DNA of 64,000 nucleotides from contig NZ_JBBHDV010000009.1 of assembly GCF_037478135.1 (NCBI RefSeq), positions 62,001-126,000 on the forward strand. The letters are read 5' to 3'. The DNA is from Denitratimonas sp037478135. GTDB taxonomy: Bacteria; Pseudomonadota; Gammaproteobacteria; Xanthomonadales; Xanthomonadaceae. Of the stretch, positions 9,124-17,571 are shown piece by piece; the stretch's first letter is position 1; each line of letters starts with the position of its first letter. The notes beneath the pieces are model-generated. The model saw only the letters and a list, made by a program, of their open reading frames with translations, was not told the origin of the DNA and made no database searches. A program made the translations under genes and the position numbers.

Positions 9124-10277
9124 CGCGCCACCGCCTCCGGCGCCGGACGCAGACGCGCCAGCAGCAGCACCATCACGAACAGCAGCAGCGCCGCGACCGC
9201 GTTGTGTGCGGTGGCGATCTTCAGCGGCAAACCGGAGACCACATTCAGGATGCCGAGCCCGACCTGCGCACCCAGCAGCACCCACAGCGCGGTGCCCCAG
9301 CCGGAGATTTCCGGAATCGCGCGCAACCTGCGGCCCAGAACGATCAGCCCGGCCACCACAACCAGCGCGAACAGCCGGTGCGCCAGCTGGATCGCCACCC
9401 GCGCTGGGCCATCCAGCACGCCGCCTTCATAGTCGGTGCCAATGCCGCGCCACAGCACGAAGGCCTCGCCGAAATCATGTTGCGGCCACCACTGGCCCAG
9501 GCATTTCGGGAAATCCGTGCCGCAGGCCAGCGCCGCATAGTTGGCCGACACCCAGCCCCCCAGCGCGATCTGCACCACCACCAGTACGATGCCGGCCACC
9601 AGCCATCCGCGCAGCGCCCACGCCGCCGGCAGTTGCAGCGCCGCGTTCGGCGAAGCACGGCAGGCCAGCCAGGTCAGCAGCGCCATCGTGGTCACGCCGC
9701 CCATCAGATGGCCCATCACCACGATGGGTTTGAGCAGCCAGGTCACGGTCCACATACCCAGCAGCGCCTGGAAGATGATCACCGCCAGCAACAGCGCCGA
9801 CAGCCGGGAAAAGTCCCCGCGTGGCGACAGCACCCCGTCCGGCCGCAGGGCCCAGCCCAGCAGCATCACTTCACCGGCAATGGCCAGTGTCGAGGCCCAG
9901 CCATGCTGGCCCTGCATATAGAGTGGGATCGCGGCGGCCACCAGCGCGCTGGCACCGATCACCACGGCCTTGCCGCCACGCACCTTGCGTGAACCCAGCA
10001 GCGCCAGCGTGAACACCATCAGCCCCAGCAATCCGGCCAGATGGCGGTGCACCTGTTCACGCCATGCCTTGTGGCTTTCCACCGGACGCTCGAAGGCGTC
10101 ATTGGCATGCGCGATCTCGTGCTCATGCACCGGCCAGGTGATGCGGCCATAGCAGGTCGGCCAGTCCGGGCAGGACAGTCCGGCGTTGGACAAGCGCACG
10201 AAGGCGCCGAACACGATGACCACCATGACCAGCAGCAGGGCGATCCAGGCGATGCGGTGATAGTTGCGGTGCGGCAT
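9120..10277 (-). CDS. ctaA: Heme A synthase CtaA/COX15
   Basis: A 385-residue polytopic membrane protein that oxidises heme O to heme A. The first helix is followed by the conserved segment GAFVRLSNAGLSCPDWPTCYG. Later come His-containing helices (QVHRHLAGLLG, VMGHLMGG, QLAHRLFALVVV) typical of the heme-binding four-helix bundles. The second-half CGTDFPKCLGQWWP keeps the paired cysteines of COX15. ATG 10277 gives the standard start MPHRNYHR; an ATG three codons upstream (10286) would overlap the previous gene's end. It is coupled to ctaB downstream. Confidence 0.94.
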   Translation of the reverse strand: MPHRNYHRIAWIALLLVMVVIVFGAFVRLSNAGLSCPDWPTCYGRITWPVHEHEIAHANDAFERPVESHKAWREQVHRHLAGLLGLMVFTLALLGSRKVRGGKAVVIGASALVAAAIPLYMQGQHGWASTLAIAGEVMLLGWALRPDGVLSPRGDFSRLSALLLAVIIFQALLGMWTVTWLLKPIVVMGHLMGGVTTMALLTWLACRASPNAALQLPAAWALRGWLVAGIVLVVVQIALGGWVSANYAALACGTDFPKCLGQWWPQHDFGEAFVLWRGIGTDYEGGVLDGPARVAIQLAHRLFALVVVAGLIVLGRRLRAIPEISGWGTALWVLLGAQVGLGILNVVSGLPLKIATAHNAVAALLLFVMVLLLARLRPAPEAVAR

Positions 10278-10282
10278 GGGCG

Positions 10283-10852
10283 TCATTTCAGCAGCTGGGC
10301 GATATCGGCGCGCAGATCGGCCAGATCGAAATCCGGCGCATAGCGCATCACCAGGAAACCGGCCGGGTCGTACAGATAGACCGTCGGTGCGCCACTGCTG
10401 GCCAGCCCCGGCATGCGTTGTGCCAGCGTCGCATCCGGGCGCATCGGCACGAAGTTGCGGAACACCACGGCATCGGCCGGCACGGCACCGAACCACAGCA
10501 CCTGCAGGCGATCGGCACGCCGTCCCTGCAGGCGCCAGACCTTGTCCAGACCGGCGATCAATTCGCCGCAGGCCGCACCGCAATCGGGCGGCGGCAATAC
10601 CGCGATCTGCCAGCGGCGTTCCTGCGGCGCCCATTGGTAGATGCTGCCATCAGCCTGATGCAGTTCCAGATCGGACAGCGGCACCGGTGGTTCCAGCAAT
10701 TCGCCGCGATTGCGCGTGTCCTGCGGCGACCAGCCGCTCAGATGCAGCAGCGTCGCCGCCACGAACGGCAGCAGGAACAGGGCCGCCAGCGCCACCAGCA
10801 TGATGCGGTTGCGGCGGCGGACGGCAGGGTCGAATCCGGTTTCGCTGTTCAT
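10283..10852 (-). CDS. Membrane-anchored SCO-like protein of the cytochrome oxidase cluster
   Basis: A 189-residue protein with one N-terminal transmembrane helix (about residues 18-38) and a periplasmic thioredoxin-like domain. The segment PPPDCGAACGELI carries a Cys-x3-Cys pair, the spacing of the copper-binding motif of SCO/SenC proteins, and GAPTVYLYDPAGFLVMRY resembles the end of that fold. A clear third ligand His is not obvious, so it may be a divergent SCO protein or a related thiol protein. Wedged between SURF1 (4-base overlap) and ctaA, it most likely helps assemble the oxidase CuA site or handle its thiols; this is inference. Confidence 0.7.
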   Translation of the reverse strand: MNSETGFDPAVRRRNRIMLVALAALFLLPFVAATLLHLSGWSPQDTRNRGELLEPPVPLSDLELHQADGSIYQWAPQERRWQIAVLPPPDCGAACGELIAGLDKVWRLQGRRADRLQVLWFGAVPADAVVFRNFVPMRPDATLAQRMPGLASSGAPTVYLYDPAGFLVMRYAPDFDLADLRADIAQLLK

Positions 10853-11574
10853 TCTCGTCCTCGGCGCAATGCCAGGATCAGGTAGACCACCATGACGGTG
10901 AGCGCCAGGCCCCACCACTGCACGGCGTAACCGCGGTGCCGTTCGGGGGGCAGCGTATTGGGCAGCGTGCCGGCATCGCGCACATGGCCCAGCGGCATCG
11001 AAGGCGCCGGCTGCAACACGCCATCATACGGACTTGTGCCGGTGTGGTCGCCGATTTCGTTACGATCAAGATAGGTCAGCAGTACCGTGGAGGCATCGGC
11101 TCCCCATGGGTTTTCCGCCAACTTCAGGCCCTGTCCGGGCCATGGCAGCAACACGCCATCGATCTGCTGCACTGGTGCGGGAACCTCGACTTCGGGCAAC
11201 GCACGATCCGGCCCGATCGGCAGCCAGCCCAATTCCACCAGTACCGGCGTCGCAGCACCCTGCACCTGGCCGAGCACGTAGGCGCGCACGCCCACCTGGC
11301 CTTCGCGCTGCTGGTTGTCGAGCAGCAGCACCGGTTCCCGGCGCAGAGTGACGGCACCATTCACGCGCACCGGCACATCCACCGGCGGCAAACCCAGCAC
11401 CTGCGCCAACGGCTTCGGCGCGGCCTGCAGCGCGCGCGCGTAGCCGTCCAGCCAGCGCGCCTTTTCGTCGGCACGGCCGTATTGCCAGAACCCGAGCGAT
11501 GCGAATGCGGCAGCCAGAAGGACGGCGGCCACGCCCCACGCGAGGCGGATGGCAAGATGTTCCCGACGGCTCAC
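10849..11574 (-). CDS. SURF1-family cytochrome oxidase assembly protein
   Basis: A 241-residue protein with two transmembrane helices, one at the N-terminus (LAWGVAAVLLAAAFASLGFWQ) and one at the C-terminus (YAVQWWGLALTVMVVYLILALRR). This is the hairpin topology of SURF1, with a large periplasmic domain between them. The conserved GFWQ...R..K, ELGW.P and HRGYAVQWWGLA motifs are present. SURF1 helps insert heme A into subunit I. A GTG at 11574 fits the family N-terminus; no ATG is available nearby. It diverges from the small membrane gene at 11668. Confidence 0.9.
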   Translation of the reverse strand: MSRREHLAIRLAWGVAAVLLAAAFASLGFWQYGRADEKARWLDGYARALQAAPKPLAQVLGLPPVDVPVRVNGAVTLRREPVLLLDNQQREGQVGVRAYVLGQVQGAATPVLVELGWLPIGPDRALPEVEVPAPVQQIDGVLLPWPGQGLKLAENPWGADASTVLLTYLDRNEIGDHTGTSPYDGVLQPAPSMPLGHVRDAGTLPNTLPPERHRGYAVQWWGLALTVMVVYLILALRRGRE

Positions 11575-11667
11575 ATCCAATCCAACGATGCTGTGGGACA
11601 ATCGCCCGATGCCCGGAACCGCGCGTTCACGGCAAGCCTTTTCCTTCCAGCACAGTGGAACCCCGTC

Positions 11668-11877
11668 ATGTGGCCGAAAGTCATCATCATCCTGTTCATC
11701 GTCCTGATCCTGTACAACCTCGGCGCCGGGCTGTACTACATGATCATCGACAAGGGCCAGACCAAGCGTACCGTCAATGCTTTGACCTGGCGCGTGGGCC
11801 TGAGCATCGCGCTGATTGCCCTGGTGGTACTGGGCATCCTGACCGGCGTGATCACACCGCACGGCATCAACGGCTGA
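11668..11877 (+). CDS. Small twin-transmembrane protein (DUF2909-like)
   Basis: A 69-residue protein made of two hydrophobic helices (residues about 4-25 and 43-62) joined by a short charged turn, DKGQTKRT. This length, topology and position between SURF1 and oxidase subunit III match the DUF2909 'twin transmembrane protein' family found in proteobacterial cox clusters. Its role is unknown; a structural or assembly part in the oxidase is the natural guess. It is alone on the plus strand here, divergent from SURF1 and convergent with coxC. Confidence 0.8.
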   Translation: MWPKVIIILFIVLILYNLGAGLYYMIIDKGQTKRTVNALTWRVGLSIALIALVVLGILTGVITPHGING

Positions 11878-11925
11878 TCCAGCCTGGCCTCGGGCCCTCG
11901 TGCTGAAAGCCAGCGCTGGGCGATG

Positions 11926-11959
11926 AAGCGCAGGCGCATCGACACGCGCACCTGCGCTT
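11926..11959. terminator. Hairpin between convergent genes
   Basis: A 9-bp stem, AAGCGCAGG with CCTGCGCTT, around a 16-base loop in the 114-bp gap between the twin-TM gene and coxC. No T-run follows, so any termination role is tentative. Confidence 0.35.
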
Positions 11960-11991
11960 GAGCGGAAGCCGGCCTGATGCCGGCGCCGCGA

Positions 11992-12867
11992 TCAGAGCAC
12001 GTAGACGAACAGGAACAACAGCAGCCACACCACGTCGACAAAGTGCCAATACCAAGCCACCGCCTCGAAGCCGAAGTGGTTGTCGGCAGTGAAATGTCCC
12101 TTCAGCACACGGAACCAGATCACGATCAGCATGATCGTGCCCAGCGTCACGTGCACCCCGTGGAAGCCGGTGAGCATGAAGAAGGTCGAACCGTAGATGC
12201 CCGAACCCAGGGTCAGGTTCAGATCTCGGTAAGCGTGGATATACTCCTCGACCTGGAAGAACAGGAAGGTCGCGCCCAGCAGCACGGTGGCGCCCAGCCA
12301 CAGCAGCAGCTTGCCGCGCTGGCCGGCCTTCAGCGCATGGTGCGCGATGGTCAACGTGACGCCGGAAGCCAGCAGCAGCAGCGTGTTGACCAGCGGCAGA
12401 CCCCAGGCCGACATGGTCTGGAATTCGCCACCGACCTGGGCCGGCCCGTTGGTCGGCCATGCCGCCTCGTAGCCACTCCACAGAAACGCCTGGGTCGCAA
12501 CACCATCGCCCTCGCCGCCGATCCACGGCACCGACAGGCTGCGCGCGTAGAACAGCGCACCGAAGAACGCACCGAAGAACATCACCTCTGAGAAGATGAA
12601 CCAGATCATCCCCATCCGGAACGAGCCATCCACCTGGCGGCTGTAGACGCCGGACACCGATTCGCGGATCACCGTGCCGAACCAGCCCCAGAACATGCCG
12701 ATCATCACGGCCACGCCGACGTAGAACAGTGGCTTGCCCCAGGAGACCTCGTTGAACCAGTTGGCCACGCCGATGACCATGATGAACAGGCCGATCGAGC
12801 CCACCAGCGGCCAGGGGCTGTACTTGGGAACAAAATAGATGTCGGCGTCGTGGGTGGTCTGGGCCAT
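11992..12867 (-). CDS. coxC: Cytochrome c oxidase subunit III
   Basis: A 291-residue membrane protein with seven predicted helices. The conserved helix-IV segment FFQVEEYIHAY, the FFMLTGFHGVHVTLG segment and the C-terminal YWHFVDVVWLLLF are the standard subunit III signatures. It stabilises the aa3 oxidase core and its proton uptake. ATG 12867 (MAQTTHDADIYFVPKYSPWP) matches the family start; an upstream in-frame ATG at 12885 is less likely. It lies 28 bases downstream of ctaG in the coxB-coxA-small ORF-ctaG-coxC run. Confidence 0.96.
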   Translation of the reverse strand: MAQTTHDADIYFVPKYSPWPLVGSIGLFIMVIGVANWFNEVSWGKPLFYVGVAVMIGMFWGWFGTVIRESVSGVYSRQVDGSFRMGMIWFIFSEVMFFGAFFGALFYARSLSVPWIGGEGDGVATQAFLWSGYEAAWPTNGPAQVGGEFQTMSAWGLPLVNTLLLLASGVTLTIAHHALKAGQRGKLLLWLGATVLLGATFLFFQVEEYIHAYRDLNLTLGSGIYGSTFFMLTGFHGVHVTLGTIMLIVIWFRVLKGHFTADNHFGFEAVAWYWHFVDVVWLLLFLFVYVL

Positions 12868-12895
12868 GGCGATTCCCGTATTCAAGCTGTGGCGA

Positions 12896-13468
12896 TCATG
12901 GTGCCGCAGGTGCGGCGTGCGGATTGTTTTCGATCAGGCGCTGGGTGGCCGGATCATTCTTGAAAAAGGTATACGAAAGCGTCATGCGGCTCACCTGCTT
13001 GGGCAGGTCCGGATCCACGATGAAGCGTACCGGCATCGGCCGCTCCTCACCCGGGCCCAGCAGCTGCTCGGTGAAGCAGAAACATTCGGTCTTGTTGAAA
13101 TAGGCCGAGGCGATGCTCGGTGCCACCGATGGCACCGCCTGCCCGACAATGGCGGTCACACCGTCATTGCGGGCGTAGTACAAAGCGTCGACCACCTGCC
13201 CCGGGTGCACCTTGAGCTGTGCCTGGGCCGGACGGAAACTCCACGGCAGGCCGGAATTGACGCCGCCATCGAACTCCACCGTGACCCAGCGCGAAGTATC
13301 GACTTCCGCCGCCGCCGCGCCGCTGGCACCACCGAGCTTGATGCCCAGCAACTGCTCGCAGGCGATCCGGTACAGCGGCACCATCGAGAAGCACAGCGCG
13401 AACGCGATGCCGCAAATCCACAGCGCGCGGCGCAGCACGTTGCCGCTGGCATCGTGGGGAGCGCTCAT
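12896..13468 (-). CDS. ctaG: Cytochrome c oxidase assembly protein CtaG/Cox11
   Basis: A 190-residue protein with one N-terminal transmembrane helix and a periplasmic copper-binding domain. The CuB-delivery motif is present as ECFCFTEQ, with the FVDP-like FIVDPDLP and the terminal SYTFF. A further conserved Cys is in MVPLYRIACEQLLG. It delivers copper to the CuB site of subunit I. Its ATG overlaps the stop of the preceding 53-residue gene by four bases, so the two are translationally coupled. Confidence 0.95.
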   Translation of the reverse strand: MSAPHDASGNVLRRALWICGIAFALCFSMVPLYRIACEQLLGIKLGGASGAAAAEVDTSRWVTVEFDGGVNSGLPWSFRPAQAQLKVHPGQVVDALYYARNDGVTAIVGQAVPSVAPSIASAYFNKTECFCFTEQLLGPGEERPMPVRFIVDPDLPKQVSRMTLSYTFFKNDPATQRLIENNPHAAPAAP

Positions 13469-13626
13469 CGTCCGATCAATCCGGTGACGAAGCCGATGTA
13501 GATCAGCAGCGCGATCGTCGACACCACGATCACCGTGCGGCGCACGCCGCGACGGCGGTTGGCGTCGATCACTTCCTGCGATGGCTGCGGATCATTCACA
13601 TCGGCTCCCTGGCTGGCCGCCGCCAT
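13465..13626 (-). CDS. Small single-span membrane protein of the cox operon
   Basis: A 53-residue protein with a polar N-terminus, the basic patch NRRRGVRR and a single C-terminal transmembrane helix (VIVVSTIALLIYIGFVTGL). Small proteins of this kind sit between coxA and ctaG in many xanthomonads and are annotated as oxidase-associated proteins of unknown function. ATG 13626 lies 20 bases after coxA, and its stop overlaps the ctaG start. A longer reading frame would extend back into coxA and has no conserved content. Confidence 0.75.
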   Translation of the reverse strand: MAAASQGADVNDPQPSQEVIDANRRRGVRRTVIVVSTIALLIYIGFVTGLIGR

Positions 13627-13646
13627 GTCGGCGGCCGTCAGTCTGT

Positions 13647-15281
13647 TCAATGTTCGCCTTCGTGCGCCAGGTCGCCCGGGCGCAACACCGGCGGACGGGT
13701 GAAGGTGTGTTGCGGTGCCGGCGAAGGCACGGTCCACTCCAGCCCCTTGGCGCCTTCCCAGGCGCGCGCGCCGGCCTTCTCGCCCTTGCGCAGCGAGTGC
13801 CAGAACACGTAGATCATGATGAACGGCGACACCAGCATGCCGAAGGCGCCGATCGAGCTGATCAGATTCCAGTCCGCGAACGCGACGTTGTAATCAGGGA
13901 TGCGGCGCGGCATGCCGGCCAGCCCCAGGAAATGCTGCGGGAAGAACAGCAGGTTGGAGAACACCATGCTCCACCAAAAATGGAACTTGCCGAGGCGCTC
14001 GTTGACCATCCGGCCGCTCCACTTCGGCCACCAGTAATAAACCGCCGCGATGATCGAGAACAGCGCACCGGTCACCAACACGTAGTGGAAATGCGCCACG
14101 ACGAAATAGGTGTCGTGGTACTGGAAGTCGGCCGGCACGATCGCCAGCATCAGGCCGGAGAAGCCGCCGATGGTGAACAGCACCACGAACGCCAGCGCCC
14201 ACAGCATCGGCGTCTCAAACGAGATCGAGCCGCGCCACATCGTCGACACCCAGTTGAACACCTTCACCCCGGTCGGAATCGCGATCAGCATCGTGGCGTA
14301 CATGAAGAACAGCTCGCCGCCCAGCGGCATGCCGACGGTGAACATGTGGTGCGCCCAGACGATGAACGACAGGAACGCGATCGAAGCCGTGGCATAGACC
14401 ATCGCGGTGTAGCCGAACAACGGCTTGCGACTGAAGGTCGGGATGATCTCGGACACCACGCCGAACGCGGGCAGGATCATGATGTAGACCTCCGGATGCC
14501 CGAAGAACCAGAAGATGTGCTGGTACATCACCGGGTCACCGCCGCCGGCAGCGGAGAAGAATGTGGTGGCGAAGAACTTGTCGGTCAGCAGCATCGTCAC
14601 CGCACCGGCCAGCACCGGCATCACACCGATCAGCAGGAAGGCGGTGATCAGCCAGGTCCACGGGAAGATCGGCATCTTCAGCAGATCCATGCCCGGCGCC
14701 CGCATGTTCAGCACCGTGGCGATGATGTTGATCGCGCCCATGATCGAACTGATGCCCATCATGTGGATCGCGAAGATCGCGAACGCGATCGCACTGCCGC
14801 CCTGCAGCGACAGCGGCGGATACAGCGTCCAGCCACCGGCCGGCGCACCACCGTCCATGAACAGCGTCGACAGCAGGATCAGGAACGCGAACGGCAGGAT
14901 CCAGAACGACCAGTTGTTCATGCGTGGCAGCGCCATGTCCGGCGCGCCGATCTGCAGCGGGATCATCCAGTTGCCCAGGCCCACGAAGGCCGGCATCACG
15001 CCGCCGAAGATCATCACCAACGCGTGCATGGTGGTCATCTGGTTGAAGAACAGCGGGTCCACGAATTGCAGGCCCGGGACGGCCAGTTCGGCGCGGATCA
15101 CGCCGGACATCGCGCCGCCGATCAGGAACATCACGAACGAGAACAGCAGGTACAGCGACCCGATGTCCTTGTGGTTGGTGGACAGGAACCAGCGCTGGAA
15201 GAACGTCTGGTGATGGTCGTGGTCGTGATCGTCGTGATGCACGTCCTGACCGGTCTGGATGTCACTGCGGATGGTTGCCAT
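13647..15281 (-). CDS. coxA: Cytochrome c oxidase subunit I (aa3 type)
   Basis: A 544-residue, twelve-helix catalytic subunit carrying heme a, heme a3 and CuB. The binuclear-centre segment WFFGHPEVYIMILPAFG holds the His-Tyr pair, with VWAHHMFTVG for the CuB histidines. The N-terminal FLSTNHKDIGSLYL, the HYVLVTGALF heme-ligand helix and the GMPRRIPDY loop are present. An N-terminal His/Asp-rich stretch (VHHDDHDHDHH) precedes the core and may bind metal. ATG 15281 has AGAGG nine bases upstream. It lies 32 bases after coxB. Confidence 0.98.
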   Translation of the reverse strand: MATIRSDIQTGQDVHHDDHDHDHHQTFFQRWFLSTNHKDIGSLYLLFSFVMFLIGGAMSGVIRAELAVPGLQFVDPLFFNQMTTMHALVMIFGGVMPAFVGLGNWMIPLQIGAPDMALPRMNNWSFWILPFAFLILLSTLFMDGGAPAGGWTLYPPLSLQGGSAIAFAIFAIHMMGISSIMGAINIIATVLNMRAPGMDLLKMPIFPWTWLITAFLLIGVMPVLAGAVTMLLTDKFFATTFFSAAGGGDPVMYQHIFWFFGHPEVYIMILPAFGVVSEIIPTFSRKPLFGYTAMVYATASIAFLSFIVWAHHMFTVGMPLGGELFFMYATMLIAIPTGVKVFNWVSTMWRGSISFETPMLWALAFVVLFTIGGFSGLMLAIVPADFQYHDTYFVVAHFHYVLVTGALFSIIAAVYYWWPKWSGRMVNERLGKFHFWWSMVFSNLLFFPQHFLGLAGMPRRIPDYNVAFADWNLISSIGAFGMLVSPFIMIYVFWHSLRKGEKAGARAWEGAKGLEWTVPSPAPQHTFTRPPVLRPGDLAHEGEH

Positions 15282-15313
15282 GGCTATTGCCTCTTGCGAT
15301 CTGCGGCGGGCGA

Positions 15314-16213
15314 TCAGCCCTGGTTCGGGACGACGGGTTCTTCGGCCTGCGCCACGCGCTCGGCCTGGGTGAAGCTGGAGCCGGGCTGGATCGCGAGCCA
15401 GCCTTCGAACTCGGCCTGCGGCACCGCCTGCACCACGATCGGCATGAAGCCGTGGTCCTTGCCACACAGTTCGGCGCACTGGCCGCGGTAGGTACCCGGC
15501 TCAAGGATGTTGGTCCACTGCTCGTTGACCATGCCCGGAATCGCGTCCTGCTTCCAGCCCAGCGCCGGCACCCACCAGGAGTGAATGACGTCATCGGCGG
15601 TCAGCACGAAGCGGATCTTGGTGTTGGTCGGCAGCACCAGCGGCTTGTCGACGTTGAGCAGATAGGTGTTGATGTCACCATCGCGCACCGAACCCGGATC
15701 AATGCCCGAGCGCAACTGGCGGGCGGCGTTGCTGGCTTCGTCCAGACGGCTGATGAAGCTCACCCCGGTCTGCTCGCCGCGGTAGTTCAGGATTTCGTAC
15801 TTCCACATCCACTGGTAGCCGGTGATCTTCACCGTCATGTCGGATTCGGAGGCGTCGTACATCTTGTACAGGGTCTTGGTCGAAGGCCACGCCACCACCA
15901 CCAGGATGATGATCGGAATCACCGTCCAGACGATTTCCGCCTTGGTGTTGTGGCTGAAGGTGGCCGGCACCACGCCCTTGGACTTGCGGAACGCGAACAT
16001 CGCGTAGCCCATCGCACCGAACACCAGCAGGCCGATGACGGTACAGATGCCCAGGATCAGGTTGTGCAGCCAGTAGACCTCACGCGAGACCTCGGTCACG
16101 CCGGGCCCCATGTTGAGCTGCCAGGGTTGCGGGTCGGCACCCAGCGCCGCAGTGGCCGCGAACAGCGCGACCAGTCCAATGCCGATGCGTAGCGTACGAG
16201 CTGCGTTGGTCAT
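15314..16213 (-). CDS. coxB: Cytochrome c oxidase subunit II
   Basis: A 299-residue protein with an N-terminal signal/anchor, a two-helix hairpin (residues about 45-105) and a periplasmic cupredoxin domain. The CuA site is complete: His in DDVIHSWWVPALG, then GQCAELCGKDHGFMP with both cysteines, the His and the Met. YQWMWKYE is the electron-entry aromatic patch. Two adjacent ATG codons are possible (16216, 16213); GAGG lies seven bases before the second, which is preferred. It is first in the cox operon. Confidence 0.96.
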   Translation of the reverse strand: MTNAARTLRIGIGLVALFAATAALGADPQPWQLNMGPGVTEVSREVYWLHNLILGICTVIGLLVFGAMGYAMFAFRKSKGVVPATFSHNTKAEIVWTVIPIIILVVVAWPSTKTLYKMYDASESDMTVKITGYQWMWKYEILNYRGEQTGVSFISRLDEASNAARQLRSGIDPGSVRDGDINTYLLNVDKPLVLPTNTKIRFVLTADDVIHSWWVPALGWKQDAIPGMVNEQWTNILEPGTYRGQCAELCGKDHGFMPIVVQAVPQAEFEGWLAIQPGSSFTQAERVAQAEEPVVPNQG

Positions 16214-16413
16214 CATTTTACCTCGGGGTTCCCCCCAGCTTTAACCGATGCGAAGGCACCGTGCCGATGGCACAGGTGCCGTCTCCTTTTTGACCTCGTT
16301 CCCGCCGCGTCGGCGCGGATGCGGGCTCATCCGGACAATGTACGGATGCTGAAGCATCGGACGATGATAGCGATTGCCCCTCCGACGGGGCAAGGCGCAT
16401 CGCCCGATATGGA

Positions 16414-17280
16414 TCAGCGGCGCGCGGCCGCCAGCGTGTAAAGCGACTGCGCGCGGCTGCGCAACGCGGCCACTTCGGCCTCGTCGGCTTCGCCCGAACC
16501 CTTCTCGTTCAGCAGCAGGTCGCCGCTCTGGGTCCAGCCCACCAGGGTCTTGACGCCGGACTGGACGCGCTCGACCACCCACGGCTGACCACCCTTGTAG
16601 GCATAACGGAACTGGGCCGAACCGGCATCACCGAAATCGACCTGCTCGCGCGCCATGCGGATCTGGCCGCTGTCCTCGACGAAGGCGTCCCAGCCCACCG
16701 CCACATCGGCTTCCAGACGCTCGCCCTGGATCCGGCGCATGCCGCCGATGCTGACTTCCAGCTTGGTGAACTCTTCCTTGGCCTGATCCGCCGGCGGCAC
16801 ATCGGCAGCCGGCTGGCCACCCCGCACCAGGCTCAGCTCCAGACGCCCGGTTTCGGCACCCTGGGTCAGCACCGGGACCGGACGGGCGGTGCCGTACAGC
16901 ACCAGGGTTTCTGCCTGCACCGCCACCTGGAAGCCGTAATTGCGCGACGCATCGATGCGGGCCGGATCGTAGGGCAGCGCAACGCGCAGCGGCAGCGCGG
17001 CCGGTGCCGGCGTGGAAGACTCGGCCACGACCACCGGCAGGTTGGTGCTGTCGGTGATGTCCACCAGCTTCAGCACCAGCGTCAGACCCGGCGGCAGTGA
17101 GGCGAGCTGGTCGATTTCCACCTGGGCTTCGATCGCCGGCCCATTGACCTGCGGTACTGCTGGCTGGGCAGTGCTGGCGGCGGAACCGCCGTTGGCGGAG
17201 GCAGGTGCATCGGATTGGCCACCGCATGCGGCAAGCGCCAGGGCGACAGCGGCGGACAGCGAAAGGGCTTTGAACTTCAT
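16414..17280 (-). CDS. YbaY-family outer-membrane lipoprotein
   Basis: A 288-residue lipoprotein: signal peptide MKFKALSLSAAVALALAAC with the lipobox Leu-Ala-Ala-Cys (Cys19), then a Ser/Ala/Gly-rich linker. A YbaY/YscW beta-sandwich domain (residues about 55-155) is recognisable from LPPGLTLVLKLVDITD and LPYDPARIDASRNYGFQVAV. A second, unassigned domain of about 110 residues follows. YbaY-type domains are related to type III secretion pilotins, but no such system is nearby and the role is unknown. The 196 bases upstream to coxB show no further gene; the 291 bases before tamB likewise. Confidence 0.75.
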   Translation of the reverse strand: MKFKALSLSAAVALALAACGGQSDAPASANGGSAASTAQPAVPQVNGPAIEAQVEIDQLASLPPGLTLVLKLVDITDSTNLPVVVAESSTPAPAALPLRVALPYDPARIDASRNYGFQVAVQAETLVLYGTARPVPVLTQGAETGRLELSLVRGGQPAADVPPADQAKEEFTKLEVSIGGMRRIQGERLEADVAVGWDAFVEDSGQIRMAREQVDFGDAGSAQFRYAYKGGQPWVVERVQSGVKTLVGWTQSGDLLLNEKGSGEADEAEVAALRSRAQSLYTLAAARR

Positions 17281-17571
17281 GGGGGTACTCGGATGGTTGT
17301 ATGGAAACGGCGGCCGGAACCACTGTTTCATGCGGCGAAAAGCTTCGGGACAACGCAGTCCGCCAGCTTGCCAAAACCCGTGTAGCAGGGCCTGGTGAAG
17401 CGGACGCGATTGTCTGGAAAACCGACGCAGTGGGGGAACAGCGATGGCGGCCCGGCGGGCCGAAGCCGCAAGCTTAGAACAAACCGGCCGCATGGTCATG
17501 CATGAATTCCATGTACCTTGGTGCAGGGGTGGCCCCGATGCGGGGCGTGCAGCCGTTGCGTCCCCGCGCCG

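Noticed and set aside
7636..9432. 598-codon frame overlapping trpI and crossing ctaB
   Set aside because: It runs through two real genes on different strands, and its His/Gln-rich composition is typical of high-GC shadows.
13581..15491. 636-codon frame opposite coxA
   Set aside because: A shadow of the strongly biased coxA codons: His/Arg/Gln-rich, with no family similarity, while coxA is unmistakable.
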